From Denticeps clupeoides (Eukaryota; Chordata; Actinopteri; Clupeiformes; Denticipitidae): 64,000 bases of DNA. Location: positions 2,626,989 through 2,690,988 of the forward strand of contig NC_041721.1 in assembly GCF_900700375.1 (NCBI RefSeq). Reading direction: 5' to 3'. Below are positions 9,001-19,104 of this stretch, piece by piece. The notes beneath the pieces were generated by a model. It was not told the DNA's origin, did no database searches, and was given only the letters and a program-made list of their open reading frames with translations. The position numbers and the translations under genes were made by a program. The first letter of the stretch is position 1; each line of letters begins with the position of its first letter.

Positions 9001-10513
9001 ACAGAATCGAAAAGTTGTAATTGATTTTGTGCACTTAATTGACACCGCCACCCGCGACTGTGTGCACACACGCAACTCTGAATACCCCAGTATTGTGCAA
9101 CGTGATCACAAGATTTGCGAGTTTGACACTCTGTAGAAGAACACGACCATGCTTGACGATCCGCCAAGGCGCCACTGAGCACACACTGCTCCCCGGATGC
9201 CTGTCATGGCCGCCCACTGCTCACCAAGGGTGATGGTTAAATGCAGAGGACAAAATTCACTGTGTGCACCGTGTGCTGTGCAGCTGTGTATCACAATGAC
9301 AATCACTTCACTTTATTTATCTTTATTATATGGCTGGATCGATCATGTGCACACACGCAACTCTGAATACCACAGTATTGTATCACATGAGCACTAGATT
9401 TGCGAGTTTGATACTCCACAGAAGAACGACAGAATTCCACACGACCGCTCCAACGCTGCCGAAGTTCTCCGAAAAGTCATTTTGTTCGCTTCATTTTGGC
9501 CATTTCTGCCACTGACGAACATCATTTTATGAACAAACTGACTTCCTGTTGTTGATAACATGCATTCTGAGACCAAAACGACATTCTTTTGTTGACAAAA
9601 TGCCCTTTTTTTCTCATTGACAGAATGCATTTGGGGACGAAAGGCCAGTACGAATCCACTGAGGTGCCACTGAGAAAAGCACCGTCCCCACACACTGCTC
9701 CCCGGGCGCCTGTCCCGGCTGCCCACTGCTCACCAAGGGTGATGGTTAAATACAGAGGACACATTTCACCATGTGCACCGTGTGCTGTGACAATCACTTC
9801 ACTTTATTATATGGCTGGATCGATCATGTGCACACATGGTTCTCTGAATACCACAGTATTGTGTAACGTGATCACTAGATTTGCGAGTTTGATACGCCGT
9901 AGAAGAACACGACCATGCTTGATGAGGTCTGGTGGGTTCGTTCTCACTGAAACATCGACCGAATTCCACACGGCCGCCCCAACGCTGACAAAGTTCTCCG
10001 AAGAGTCATCAAAATGTTGAAATGACTTTTTTTGTCCATTCCTGCCGCTGACCAAGAGCATTTTATGAACAAATTGACTTTTTGTCATTGCCAACACACA
10101 TTCTCCTGACAAAACGACATTCTTTGTTCGGCTGAAATAGACAGAATGCATTTGTGGACGGAAGGGCTGTATTTTGTGCATAAAAATGACCGCCTGACAC
10201 TTGGCGCCCTATCAGCGTGCACACATGTTCCGTATAAGTAATCGCATGCACGGTTTATATGTCCAGGGAGATTGTTCTTACCAAACAGAGACAGAACTCC
10301 ACACAGCGTCCACACAACCAGGGACAGTCCAACGCTGCCACTGTTCTTCAAAACCCCTTTGGGTGCGATGAAGATGCCGCTGCCCACCACGGTGCCGATG
10401 ATGAAGGACGTGGCGGACAGCAGGCCTATGGACCTCTTCAGGTGCACCGCTTCCGTCTTCCCCGGAGACGCTTTCTGTCCGTGTCCCGCAGGCTCGGCGT
10501 CGATTCCCTCCAT
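6044..10513 (-). CDS. slc7a11: xCT-like cystine/glutamate exchanger (SLC7 light chain)
   Basis: Twelve coding exons on the minus strand: 10282-10513, 8721-8847, 8506-8621, 8293-8418, 8116-8215, 7998-8042, 7798-7921, 7623-7726, 7449-7545, 6653-6802, 6372-6549, 6044-6108; all junctions are GT/AG and in phase, giving 487 residues (human xCT 501). Twelve hydrophobic segments follow the APC/LeuT plan. TM1 has [12 protein letters not shown]. Cys143 in [11 protein letters not shown] matches the cysteine that bonds to the SLC3A2 heavy chain. Cys312 in SCLGALNGG matches human Cys327, and Arg381 in SFSRWFF matches human Arg396. The tail reads LQILLEV as in human. The protein should exchange extracellular cystine for glutamate at the plasma membrane and feed glutathione synthesis. 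A fish paralogue within the xCT/SLC7A13 group is possible. Intron 1 (1.4 kb) is repeat-rich. Confidence 0.82.
6150..6355 (+). repeat. SINE-A
   Basis: Copy of the first SINE family: tRNA-like head GGCAGCGGTGGCCTAGCGG, B-box-like GGTTGCCAGTTCCAATCC, the CACTGAGCAAAGCACCGTCC body and the CACTTCACTTT 3' end. It lies in the last intron of the slc7a11-like gene and ends 16 bases from the preceding exon's donor. Confidence 0.9.
6922..7110 (+). repeat. SINE-A, diverged
   Basis: SINE-A in the slc7a11-like intron between exons 6653-6802 and 7449-7545; part of the central body is deleted. Confidence 0.8.
7195..7364 (+). repeat. SINE-B, 3' truncated
   Basis: Head and body are well preserved; the copy breaks off within GGATAAGGGCATAAAT, losing the extreme tail. 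Same intron as the SINE-A just upstream. Confidence 0.85.
9158..9315 (+). repeat. SINE-A, 5' truncated
   Basis: Starts at GATCCGCCAAGG and runs to CACTTCACTTT; the tRNA-like head is missing. Inside slc7a11-like intron 1. Confidence 0.85.
9655..9805 (+). repeat. SINE-A, 5' truncated
   Basis: Second headless SINE-A in slc7a11-like intron 1, from CCACTGAGGTGCC to CACTTCACTTT. Confidence 0.85.
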
Positions 10514-10586
10514 CCTGGCAGACAGCAGACTGCAGCAGAACACAGAGATGTAGCGCCATCATCTTCGTCACACGTACACAACATGC

Positions 10587-10594
10587 TTGCATCA
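10587..10594 (-). promoter_or_regulatory. amino-acid response element (ATF4 type)
   Basis: TGATGCAA on the minus strand, 74 bases upstream of the slc7a11-like start codon. It matches the C/EBP-ATF composite TGATGxAA. The mammalian SLC7A11 promoter is known to be driven by ATF4 through such elements, so this supports the gene call. No perfect antioxidant response element was found nearby. Confidence 0.5.
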
Positions 10595-10929
10595 TTAGAA
10601 AAGCCACGGGCTCCGTCCCAACGCCAAAGTTTCTCGAATGTGACGGAGTAACGGTCAACTGTTCCAGAACTTACCGTCCGGCGGTGTGGCTGGGAGGGAG
10701 GTTGTTCCTGCCCGAGGAACCGGGGGAGTAAAAAAATGCACTCCTCCCCTTCACGCTCACGTGCGCCTCTTCATTTTGAACCCCCGCTGCTATTCTCCTC
10801 CCCTGCTGGCTCCTGCCGTTACCCCAGTAACCTGGACCCCTAAATCCTGCCGGGGAACAAAGGCGGCACCCTTTCTGAGCCTCATCAACATGGCCGTTTA
10901 GAGGGTCAAAGCCATTTTGCCGCCACTCT

Positions 10930-10930
<1 letters not shown>

Positions 10931-10977
<47 letters not shown>
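10931..10977. repeat. (GT)n microsatellite
   Basis: About 23 uninterrupted GT units between the slc7a11-like gene and pex26. Confidence 0.95.
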
Positions 10978-10978
<1 letters not shown>

Positions 10979-11157
10979 ACATAGATGGAGGAATTTACCA
11001 CGGGGGCTTGGGGGCTCTGGGGTTGTGGGGAACCCCCCCACCCCCCTGAGTAGAAGCAGCTGCAAAACAACCCAACTTCACGTCTGACCCAGTTCGTCGA
11101 CAGCATTTCTTCTCCATTGCTGCAGGACAGTAACGAATGTCGTTTGGTACAAATGTT

Positions 11158-11287
11158 GGGTGGTAGTGGCCTAGTGCGTAACACACTCGCCTATGAACCA
11201 GAAGAGCCAGGTTCAAACCCCCCCTTGTGTCCCTGAGAAAAACACTTAAGCCTGAGTGTCTCCAGGGGGGGACTGTCCCTGTAAACT
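11158..11287 (+). repeat. SINE-B, 3' truncated
   Basis: Head and body from TGGTAGTGGCCTAGTGCGTA to CTGTCCCTGTAAACTACT; the L2-like tail is missing. Confidence 0.8.
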
Positions 11288-11750
11288 ACTCTGTTGATTG
11301 CTTAGTGAGGGTTGCTGACCACATCTCAGACTCGGGGCAAGTCATCTTTATAGCTCGCAGTGATGTCACTCGACATGCCACCCAGCTCCTGGAACTGGCC
11401 TCTCAACTACTTATTGTAGCTTTATTGTGAAGGCTGGTTCACTCGTTCTCAAACAGCCAAAAAATAATAACTCAGTAATAAAGACTTGCACAGTCTAGGC
11501 TGTTATCATCTGTGATTCCCAGATGTTTGGACTCTGGAACACTCCCACCACTGGTATTCTAAATGTGTTCTGGTGGAATGGACCAGATCTGTAGTTAAAA
11601 CTCCCGTCCAGCAGGGGCCGCCGGCGGCTCCGTGAGCTGCAGGTCGCAGCAGCAGAAAACTGCAGAAGCGCGCCGGTAAACCGTCATGGAGGCCCGCACT
11701 TAGGCGCGCTGCGTCGCTGACGTTTCTCTCCTCTCTCCGGCGGCCCCGGC

Positions 11751-13640
11751 ATGGGCTCGTTTCGCGGTTCCAGTCCCCCGGGACACTGCGGCCCCGCGTC
11801 CGTGCTGGGTTGGCTGGACGCCGCCGTGGACCACCTGATGGTGGATAAAGAGTTCCACATGGCCCTGGACGCCTGCGAGAGGGGCCTGGAGCAGCTGGGC
11901 GGACCGGGCGAGCAGGAGGAGGCCAGGTGATCTGCCACGCTACCGGGGCCGGTGCGGTGCGAGATCAATTTATATAAATCTGTTTTTATGGGCCGGCGAT
12001 GTGAAGCGCTGATAACACACGAACTACACATCCCATAACGCACTGCGCGCTGTGCTGACAAACGTTTGCACGGCGCTTTGGTGACTTTGAAGCGCGAAAA
12101 AAAAAAATCATTTCGAGCAGCCGATTGATGTCGACGTGGAAACGGCTCCTGCGCAGATCCAGCTTCGGTGTAAAGTCCGCGTTCGGCACGGCAACTGAAG
12201 CGGTGCATTCTGGGATCTGTAGTTATTAGCGCTCCATGTCGCCGGGCCGTAATAATAAATCTACATAAAGTGATCTCGCAGGACATTTTTGCACGCCTGT
12301 GAATACCAAAGCACACACTCTCCTGTCAATCAGGTCTTAAATCTTATAGCACTTAGTGCCGGAAACATGCGGTGACCATAAATTTTAAGACTAGTGTTAA
12401 GCACATTTTAATTAGAAATACATTTACTATTGGACTAGACAATATTTCAATATTTTTTTTTTTTAATTCAACATTATTGTTATTGATTTTAAACAGGGAT
12501 ATAACAAGGTAAACATGTAATGTTTCAAAGGAAGAAATTATTATTCATTTCACTTGTTTTTAGCTCCGTCAGACTTTATCTAGCCCGGTTCGTAACTGAT
12601 ATCGATGTAGTACCAGGTGAACTTGAGTGCGTTATGCACATACAGAGTTTTCTGTGTGTGTTGTAGGTGTGGGGAGCTCAGAGCTTCTCTCTGCATTGTG
12701 GGTATCCAGGCCCAGGCCGAGCTCAACCAATGGCAGGGAGTTCTGTCGTGGGTCCTCCAGCGCTACAGCACTGTGGAGAAGATCCCTTCGAAACTGCTGC
12801 AGATGTGGTGAGTTCAGAAAATGCACCCCACCGTCGTGGTCTTCAGCGTCTCATTGCGGGACGCCTTTCTTCTCTCTCCCGCTGTGCAGCATTCTCCTCT
12901 ACTCCAAGGTGAAGGAGCACCACACCGTGCTGGAAGCCACTCGGATTTGGCTGCACTGCCCCTCCAACATGAACCTGCCAGGCTTTAGGGCAGTGGCCGA
13001 GTTGTACCTTCTGCACGTGCTGGTGCCGCTTGGCCGGACAGAGGAGGCCGAGCAGTTCGTCGTGGGCACGATCGGCAGCGGCACCTTCACGGACGACCAG
13101 CGGCACGTCGCGCTGGAGATCCTGGACGTCCAGAAGAGGCATGGCCAGCAACGGCCTGAAAGCCCACGCTCTCGCACCGACGGCCATTCTGTGGTTGCCA
13201 CGGCTACTGCAGCTGCTCCACAAAGTACGCTGTCGCGACTGGGATCCAGTGTGAACCGCTGTCTGCTTCCTGCACGTCTGAATGTTCTCTGTGTGTTACA
13301 GGCTCCTTATCCGTCAGGCTACAGGCCGTAATACGACTGATGAGCAGAGGCCTGTCAGCGGTTGGATCTAGCGCCCGGTCTCTCCTGCGCCGCAGGGTTC
13401 TCCTGTCCCTGATCCTTCTCTATCTACTCTTCGTCCGCATCGACCCATGTGAGCGTCCAGGTTCCGTCTCTCGAAACTGCTACTGTTTTTTCCTAATGTT
13501 TCCTCAACTCTCGTCTCCTTTTTTCCCCTCCTCCAGCACAGCCCTCGTCTTTCCCCTGGGTTCTCAGGCTCCTCACGTTGTTCAGGCAGACGTGGGACAT
13601 GATGTTCGGGCCATTCTACAGGGCCGCCGCGCACAGATAG
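11751..13640 (+). CDS. pex26: peroxisome assembly protein 26 (peroxin-26)
   Basis: Five coding exons: 11751-11926, 12667-12807, 12890-13224, 13302-13448, 13537-13640; 300 residues (human 305), all junctions in phase. PEX26 is a tail-anchored peroxisomal membrane protein that docks the PEX1-PEX6 AAA ATPase for PEX5 recycling. The N-terminal helical PEX6-binding part is recognisable by FHMALDACERGLEQL, SLCIVGIQAQAELNQWQ and VLSWVLQRYS (human [27 protein letters not shown]). Middle matches are CILLYSKVKE, NLPGFRAVAE and LGRTEEAEQFVVG. A single membrane segment lies at about 250-262 (VLLSLILLYLLFV), followed by RIDPSQPSSF and a short basic lumenal tail. The ATG at 11751 is the first in frame. Followed at once by usp18, its neighbour in human 22q11. 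Confidence 0.93.
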
Positions 13641-13719
13641 GAACCGGGACTGGGACCAGGACCGATTTTGCACAGCCAGACTGACTTTTACAGACTTTTT
13701 ATTCCTTGCCTGAGAAATG

Positions 13720-13732
13720 GTGTGTGTGTGTG

Positions 13733-13763
<31 letters not shown>
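13720..13763. repeat. (GT)n microsatellite in the pex26 3' UTR
   Basis: Interrupted GT run with one AT break. Confidence 0.9.
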
Positions 13764-13767
<4 letters not shown>

Positions 13768-13810
13768 TGCTTGCTTGCTGCAACAGATGACCAAATAATT
13801 ATAAAAGATC

Positions 13811-13816
13811 AATAAA
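13811..13816 (+). terminator. pex26 polyadenylation signal
   Basis: AATAAA 171 bases past the pex26 stop codon, the first canonical hexamer on this strand. Confidence 0.6.
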
Positions 13817-14153
13817 ACACATGCCTGAGTGTCTCTCTTAATTATTACATATATATGTATCCTCCTTCATAATGCAAAATGTTTTATTGCAAATTATAGC
13901 TGTGCAGTGGGATTTTAAGATGTGCAGTGCGGAGCCGTCAAAGTGTTCAGCCAATCACAGGGCGTGCACAGTATGGACTGTCCACTTTCTCCTGGAGCCA
14001 TTTTTTAATAAATGATAGAATTATATACAGCCGGCATCACACGCATTGGCACCGTGGCATCGGCAGTTCTCTGACTGGCTAGACATCTAATAACCAGCTC
14101 ACAAAGTAAAACACGTCGCTTAAGTTGGCTCCTTGTTCGAAGTGTCAGTTCAA

Positions 14154-14249
14154 CCTTAAATTGTGCTCAGCATGCTGCAGTTCCACCTGAAATTGTGCTC
14201 CGCATGCTGCATTTCCACCTTAAATTGGGCTCAGCAATCTGCAGTACCC
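14154..14249. repeat. three-copy 32-bp tandem repeat
   Basis: Three imperfect copies of a unit containing CCTTAAATTGTGCTCAGCAT followed by GCTGCAGTTCCA. Confidence 0.8.
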
Positions 14250-14844
14250 GTGTTGTGCCTGTAGGGGGTTCAGCGAGGCTTACAGCGGGAAATCTGTTTC
14301 CGAAATAAACCATGTTTAAAATCTGTCACTGAAATCACTGAACATTTCACATGTAAACCGTGGATTGGATTGATGAAGGCGTTTAAAAGGAAACACTACG
14401 GTTTAGAAGCGCTGGGCCACTGAAAACTCACTTGTTTAGGGTAAAATAATATGTGTAGAAATAGTATCAACTAAAACCTTCCTGGCCCAAAACAAAGTTG
14501 ACATGGGAACTTTGATCATGTGCACGTTGTTCTGTCACCCCCGTACATGCGGGACGTGAACTCGAGGTCCTCCGTGTGCCTGCATACTGCTGTCTAAAGG
14601 GGGGGGGGGGGATAAAGCACAATTCATTCATAATATCGTCGGCACGAGCTCAAAGAATTTTTCCTGGGTTTTCCTGAGGAAAAAAAAAATCGAAACCGAA
14701 TCTGCGCGCCAAAGTGTCTACTAGTTTACACCGGGCCGGTTCCGAGCAGGATCTTCCGATGTAGAATAGCGCTAATAAACGCGAAGAAACGAGGCGCTCG
14801 TCACCTCGAACTCCAGACAAGTTTCATTTCCGGGGCAGCGAAGT

Positions 14845-14854
14845 GAAAGTGAAA
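14845..14854 (+). promoter_or_regulatory. interferon-stimulated response element
   Basis: GAAAGTGAAA, a perfect GAAANNGAAA core, 32 bases upstream of the usp18 start codon. A second inverted IRF-like sequence (GGAAATGAAAC on the minus strand) lies at 14821-14831. USP18 is a classic interferon-stimulated gene bound by ISGF3/IRFs, so the match is expected. Confidence 0.7.
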
Positions 14855-14885
14855 GCGCTTCTTACTTCTGAGGCGCCGGTACAAG

Positions 14886-17715
14886 ATGCACAGTACAGGT
14901 CAGGTCGGCTTTAACACTTCATCTTCCTGCTGTAGAATATAAAGCAGCTATATTGGCGTTCATTTGGTGGGGCTGAAACGTGGCTTCGTGGTGACCTCGC
15001 GTCCCTCCTGCAGGAGGCCTGCTGAACCTCGACCTGTCCTGCTGCGCGAACGCCCTGCTGCAGACCTTCTCTGCCACGCCGGAGCTGCTGGACCATCTCG
15101 AGAAGTGAATCTCGGACATCTTTACGGAGATCTCAGATCTGTGTCAGACCCGCGCAGTTCTCTATACTCCATCCATGTGTCCAGGGCAGACCTTTGTGGG
15201 GACGGGGAGGAGTCCTGCAATGTCCCCCTCCAGCTAAGGAAGGCCCTGCATGCGATGAATGCAGACGTACGGTCCTCAGGTTGCCACCGGGACTTCCTCC
15301 GCTGTCTGCATCGCAACGGAATCTGTCGTACGTTCTTCAGATTCTGGTAGGGTTTTGGGGACGCTCCCCTCTAAAATCCTTTTTAACGCCCGGACACGTG
15401 TCTTCCAGGTAGCGTGCAACACGACGCTGATGAGGTCTTCCACTCGACCCTCAACTTCATCCATCAGCAGATGAGGGACAGGGCGCTGGTAGGGAGACTA
15501 GGACGATTCTGCACCGCCCTGTTTTCTCTTGTGTGGTGGCTGCATTTGAAGGAGAAACTGTGTTTGAGGTTTTATTGCAAATTCACAGCAATTTCACGTT
15601 TGGTCGTAATTAATGCTTGAATCTTTTCTAAGATGCATTGACGTTTCTCATTGTGTTAACGGTCCCCTATTATGAAAATGTGACTTTGTGAGATGATTTA
15701 ACATTAATACGGGTTCCCCTCGCCTGTGTATGGTCCTGCAGTGGCTAGAAATGGCGATAGGTGTAAAGAGCGCTTTGGCCATATTGCTTCACCGTTCAGA
15801 GAGCGGCAGCTCAGGCGGTCGGATCTGGAATTTGTCCCCTTATGACGTTACCTCCCGTTTCTCATGCTTTTTGCTACCCCTCCCCTAAAACATTATTTCC
15901 ACCAACTGGGAAGGCTTCCAAACGTGCAAAGCATTGCATTCACTCTGTGATTGGATGTAAACATGAGCGCAAAAGTGTGTTGTTGGTTTTTTTTTTTTTT
16001 TTTTGGCTTTTTTTTTTTTTAGTTCCATCACCCGAGAATCTGAAGATCCAGTGGGTTCGTTTTTTTTTTTTTTTTTTTTTCAGGAAAAATGCCAACACGA
16101 CTTCCTGTCTGTACCAAACATAGCATTAGGGTACCACTAAGACCTATATAAAAGCAAAAAAATGTCAGATTAGGGGACTTTTTATTGAAGCGAAGGCTTT
16201 CATGACCCAATGACAGGTCAGTAGATTGAACTGTAGGCCATGTGGTTATAAGTTGCTGTGGCTTTATGGATCTATTGTCTGTTAGAGCCAATGGTGTTGG
16301 TCTACAGATAAAGAGATCCAAGTGCAGCTAAATATGAAAAACCATTTAGCTGCATGGGTCCGGTGAACCAATGGCCATCTTGCTGATGTTTCGCAGAAGT
16401 ACAAAAAAAAAAATTATATATATACACACACACACACCAGCATAAATTTTATAGTCCGTTTCTCATTCCCACAGCAGTTATGCAACTTTGTTCATACAAG
16501 CATAAAAATAACATTACGTCTGATGAAATGATCATTAATACCATGTGGACCTTTCGGACCATGTGCAGAACCATGCTCCATGGGGCGGTATCCATGTTCT
16601 CCTGGGACATTTTTATCACTACGTATGACATAAACCAACAAAAAAGTTTGACACCTTATGATGCCATAGAAATAAAATGTACCATTTTAAGGCACAGGAA
16701 ATTCGGGATCTTTATACCATCGGCATGAAGGGGAAGATCGAGTGTTCTGCTTGTACGCACTGTACAGACTTGAGCAGCTACGTTCTCAGCCTGCCCCTGG
16801 CTGTCCAGGAATGCCCAGATTCCCTGGTGAGGTCCCGCCGCCTGGACCGAGACGCATTTCTTGTTCTGGCCCGCCGCTCACCGTGTGGCCTTTTCAGGAG
16901 AACTGCGTCCGGCGGTTCTTCGGCCGAGAGGATCTGTCTGACGGAGACAGGTTTTACTGTGAAAGGTGTGGCGAGAAGCAGCCTTCTTCTCAGGTAGGTC
17001 CTCCAACTCCACGAAGAAGAGCTGGAGATGCGCTCGCTGGGCTGTAGAAGTGATGCAGTCGGTTGCAACTTGTGAGCAGACATTCAGACCGGTCTCCTTG
17101 CCGCAAATCCTGACCATCCACCTGAAGAGGTTCCGAAATGTCAGGGGCTTCACCGAGAAGCTGCACGGCACAGTCAGCTTCCCTCCCACGCTGGACTTCA
17201 CTGATGTCCTGCAGATGTCAGATCAGGTACCAATCTGTGTGTGTGTGTGTTTTTTTATTATTATTATTTAATGGTCTGGATTTATTTCATGTTTAATTTC
17301 TCAGGTGCCGTGGCAGTATGAGCTCTACGCCGTGGTGGCGCATGCAGGCACAGCCACCTTCGGCCACTACACCACCTACATCCGGTACGGCGAGTCCCAG
17401 GCGTGGTGCCACGTGGACGACATGCATGTGCGGCGGGTGAGTAAATCCACACGTGACCAACGCGCAATACGCGTACCATGCTTGCATTTAAACGCATTTC
17501 AATTCTCAGGTTCAATGGGAAGATGTAAAAAGCACATTCGGGGGACATAGATGCAGATTTATGTAAGTTAACAAGGTAACATCTGAACATCTTCCAAAAA
17601 ACAAGGTTAATAGACATTGACTGGCCCTCGGATTTCTTTTTCCAGGTGTGCTACAGCGTACATGCTACTGTACAGGAGACGGGGCGTGTCCAGCACAGAG
17701 AAAAATAACATATAA
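14886..17715 (+). CDS. usp18: ubiquitin-specific peptidase 18 (ISG15 isopeptidase)
   Basis: Ten coding exons: 14886-14898, 15014-15104, 15185-15327, 15409-15488, 16698-16826, 16898-16993, 17080-17226, 17305-17436, 17510-17562, 17646-17715; 317 residues (human 372), all in phase. It is a USP-fold cysteine protease that removes ISG15 and restrains type I interferon signalling at IFNAR2. The Cys box is GLLNLDLSCCANALLQTF (nucleophile about Cys14). QHDADEVF follows, then two Cys pairs in ECSACTHC and YCERCGEK, then LPQILTIHLKRF. The His box is YELYAVVAHAG...FGHYTTYIR (His254), and WCHVDDMHV precedes the C-terminal YMLLYRR. The N-terminus is only about 5 residues before the Cys box, shorter than in human; the ISRE 32 bases upstream favours this start. 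Intron 4 carries a TIR transposon. Confidence 0.92.
15661..16180 (+). mobile_element. TIR DNA transposon, non-autonomous, copy 2
   Basis: About 520 bp in usp18 intron 4, collinear with copy 1 (2415-2971): shared TATGAAAATGTGACTTTGTG, GGCGATAGGTGTA, AGAGCGCTTTGG, CACCGTTCAGAGAGC and CCTAAAACATTAT. Its ends are GGTCCCCTA and TAGGGGACTT, a shorter inverted repeat than in copy 1. Two long T-runs (15988-16004, 16060-16080) have expanded inside. The THAP-like opening is present without its ATG. Confidence 0.6.
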
Positions 17716-17920
17716 ACGCACCAATTAACTACAGTCAGTGTGTGTTTTTTCAACATCTTTTATTTTTACATAAAGAATGTTCAGGTTTCTATTACCTAAA
17801 ATGAATTAGCAATGTATTTTACCTGCAAAAGAAAATTTTTGTATGCTTTCATTAAAATCTGAATGAACTGTTTGATTGTGTGATTATTCCCAGCAGCCCA
17901 GTCAGGGTGTCTGCATATGA

Positions 17921-18115
17921 TAAAGTCAAAGTCAACTTTGTCATCTCACCATGTACAAGTACACAGAGAGACAAGATCGTAAATCTGCGGGGATTCGCAG
18001 TGTGCAAAAAGACAAATAACACACAACACAAGACAAAGGACATTGTGTACCAATCCATAATATACAGTGCAGGTCGAGACAAACTGGACAAACCAGGCGG
18101 ACCAGTAGCAGCAAT
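17921..18115 (-). repeat. dispersed repeat fragment
   Basis: Starts AAAGTCAAAGTCAACTTTGT, a sequence type common in fish genomes as the end of an interspersed repeat; family not identified. Confidence 0.35.
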
Positions 18116-18136
18116 ATGATAATATGATAATACATA

Positions 18137-18655
18137 CAGTACAGGACAAAAGTTTGTACACGTCTTCTCATTCGATGTGTTTTCTTTATTTTCATGAACA
18201 TTTACGTTGGTAGATTCTCACTGAAGGCATCAAAACTATGAATGAACACATGTGGAGTTCTGTACTTAACAAAAAGTGGAGACCTGACCTCCACAGTCAC
18301 CGGACCTGAACCCAATCAAGATGGTTTGGGGTGAACTGGACCCCAACAAGTGCTAACCACCTCTGGGAACTCCTTCAAGACTGTTGGAGAAGCATTTCAG
18401 GTGACGACCTCTTGAAGCTCATCGAGAGAATGCCAAGAGTGTGTAAAGCAGTAATCAGAGCAAAGAATCTAGAATATGAAACATGTTTTCACTTATTTCA
18501 CCTTTTTTTGTTAAGTACGTAACTCCACATGTGTTCATTCATAGTTTTGATGCCTTCAGTGAGAATCTACCAACGTAAATGGTCATGAAAATAAAGAAAA
18601 CACATTGAATGAAAAGGTGTGTCCAAACTTTTGGCCTGGACTGTATATACTTAGT
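18137..18655 (+). mobile_element. Tc1/mariner-derived miniature element, copy 1
   Basis: Long inverted repeats of about 140 bases (18137-18280 and about 18508-18655; outer ends CAGTACAGGACAAAAGTTTG and its partner) enclose a residue of the transposase C-terminal region, readable as PDLNPI and MVWGELD on the plus strand. The rest of the transposase is deleted. The same internal junction is seen in copy 2 (47589-48902), so this is a deletion-derivative family. Confidence 0.85.
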
Positions 18656-19104
18656 ATAAAATTACCCGGGACAACAGAAAGGGTTCAAATTAAAACACTT
18701 ATTGAGACATATGGTTCTTAGCCAATCCCAGTAGACAGATTCCCTATAAGAAAATAAGTATATTGTTAGTCTTGGGTGTCAGAATGGCCTACTGAAGAGC
18801 AGGAGGGCAGTAAAGTGCTAGAAGGGAGTTACAGTAATCCAGTCGTGAGATTACTAAGACTGAACCAGTATCTGGGTGGCCTGTGTTGACAGAAAAGGAT
18901 GGATTTGTCTGATATTTTCACTTCCATTTACTCTGATCAGGTGTGGTAAAGTGTTCACCAGCATGTTTGTCTGTTATCTTTTTTTTTTTTTTTTTATTAT
19001 TTTGTACATTTTTTTGTCCTTTTTGTGTTTGGATTCTTTCCAATAAATGAGTCCTGCCCTCTTTAACAACCACTTCGGTGTCATCATCTCTGCTCAACAT
19101 CATT

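Larger units (their letters stand above)
8990..10250 (-). repeat. tandem-duplicated segment in slc7a11-like intron 1 with decayed exon-1 edge
   Basis: Three related blocks begin near 9055, 9350 and 9830 with TGTGCACACA(C/T)G, CTCTGAATACC and AGATTTGCGAGTTTGA. The second and third continue into GAATTCCACAC...CCAACGCTG...AGTTCTCCGAA and then into shared ATTTTATGAACAAA and ACAGAATGCATTTG stretches. The GAATTCCACAC to AAGTTCTCCGAA part resembles the 3' edge of exon 1 (10282-10345), including the donor region. SINE-A fragments (9158-9315, 9655-9805) interrupt the blocks. Confidence 0.6.
10514..11750. other. slc7a11-like/pex26 divergent intergenic interval
   Basis: 1.24 kb between two divergent start codons. 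It holds an ATF4-type element (10587-10594), a CACGTG E-box (10759-10764), a 47-base GT microsatellite (10931-10977), a SINE-B fragment (11158-11287) and GC-rich sequence just before pex26 (11600-11750). No gene is seen. Confidence 0.6.
13641..14885. other. pex26-usp18 intergenic interval
   Basis: Contains the pex26 3' UTR with a GT microsatellite (13720-13763) and AATAAA (13811-13816), a three-copy 32-bp repeat (14154-14249), a G-run near 14600, and the usp18 promoter. No further gene is seen; in particular no tubulin gene (TUBA8 sits here in mammals). Confidence 0.6.

Noticed and set aside
11684-12316. 210-codon minus-strand ORF over pex26 exon 1
   Set aside because: Shadow of the GC-rich first exon; no similarity and no splice partner.
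13641-14885. TUBA8 expected between pex26 and usp18
   Set aside because: Looked for tubulin motifs in all frames and saw none.
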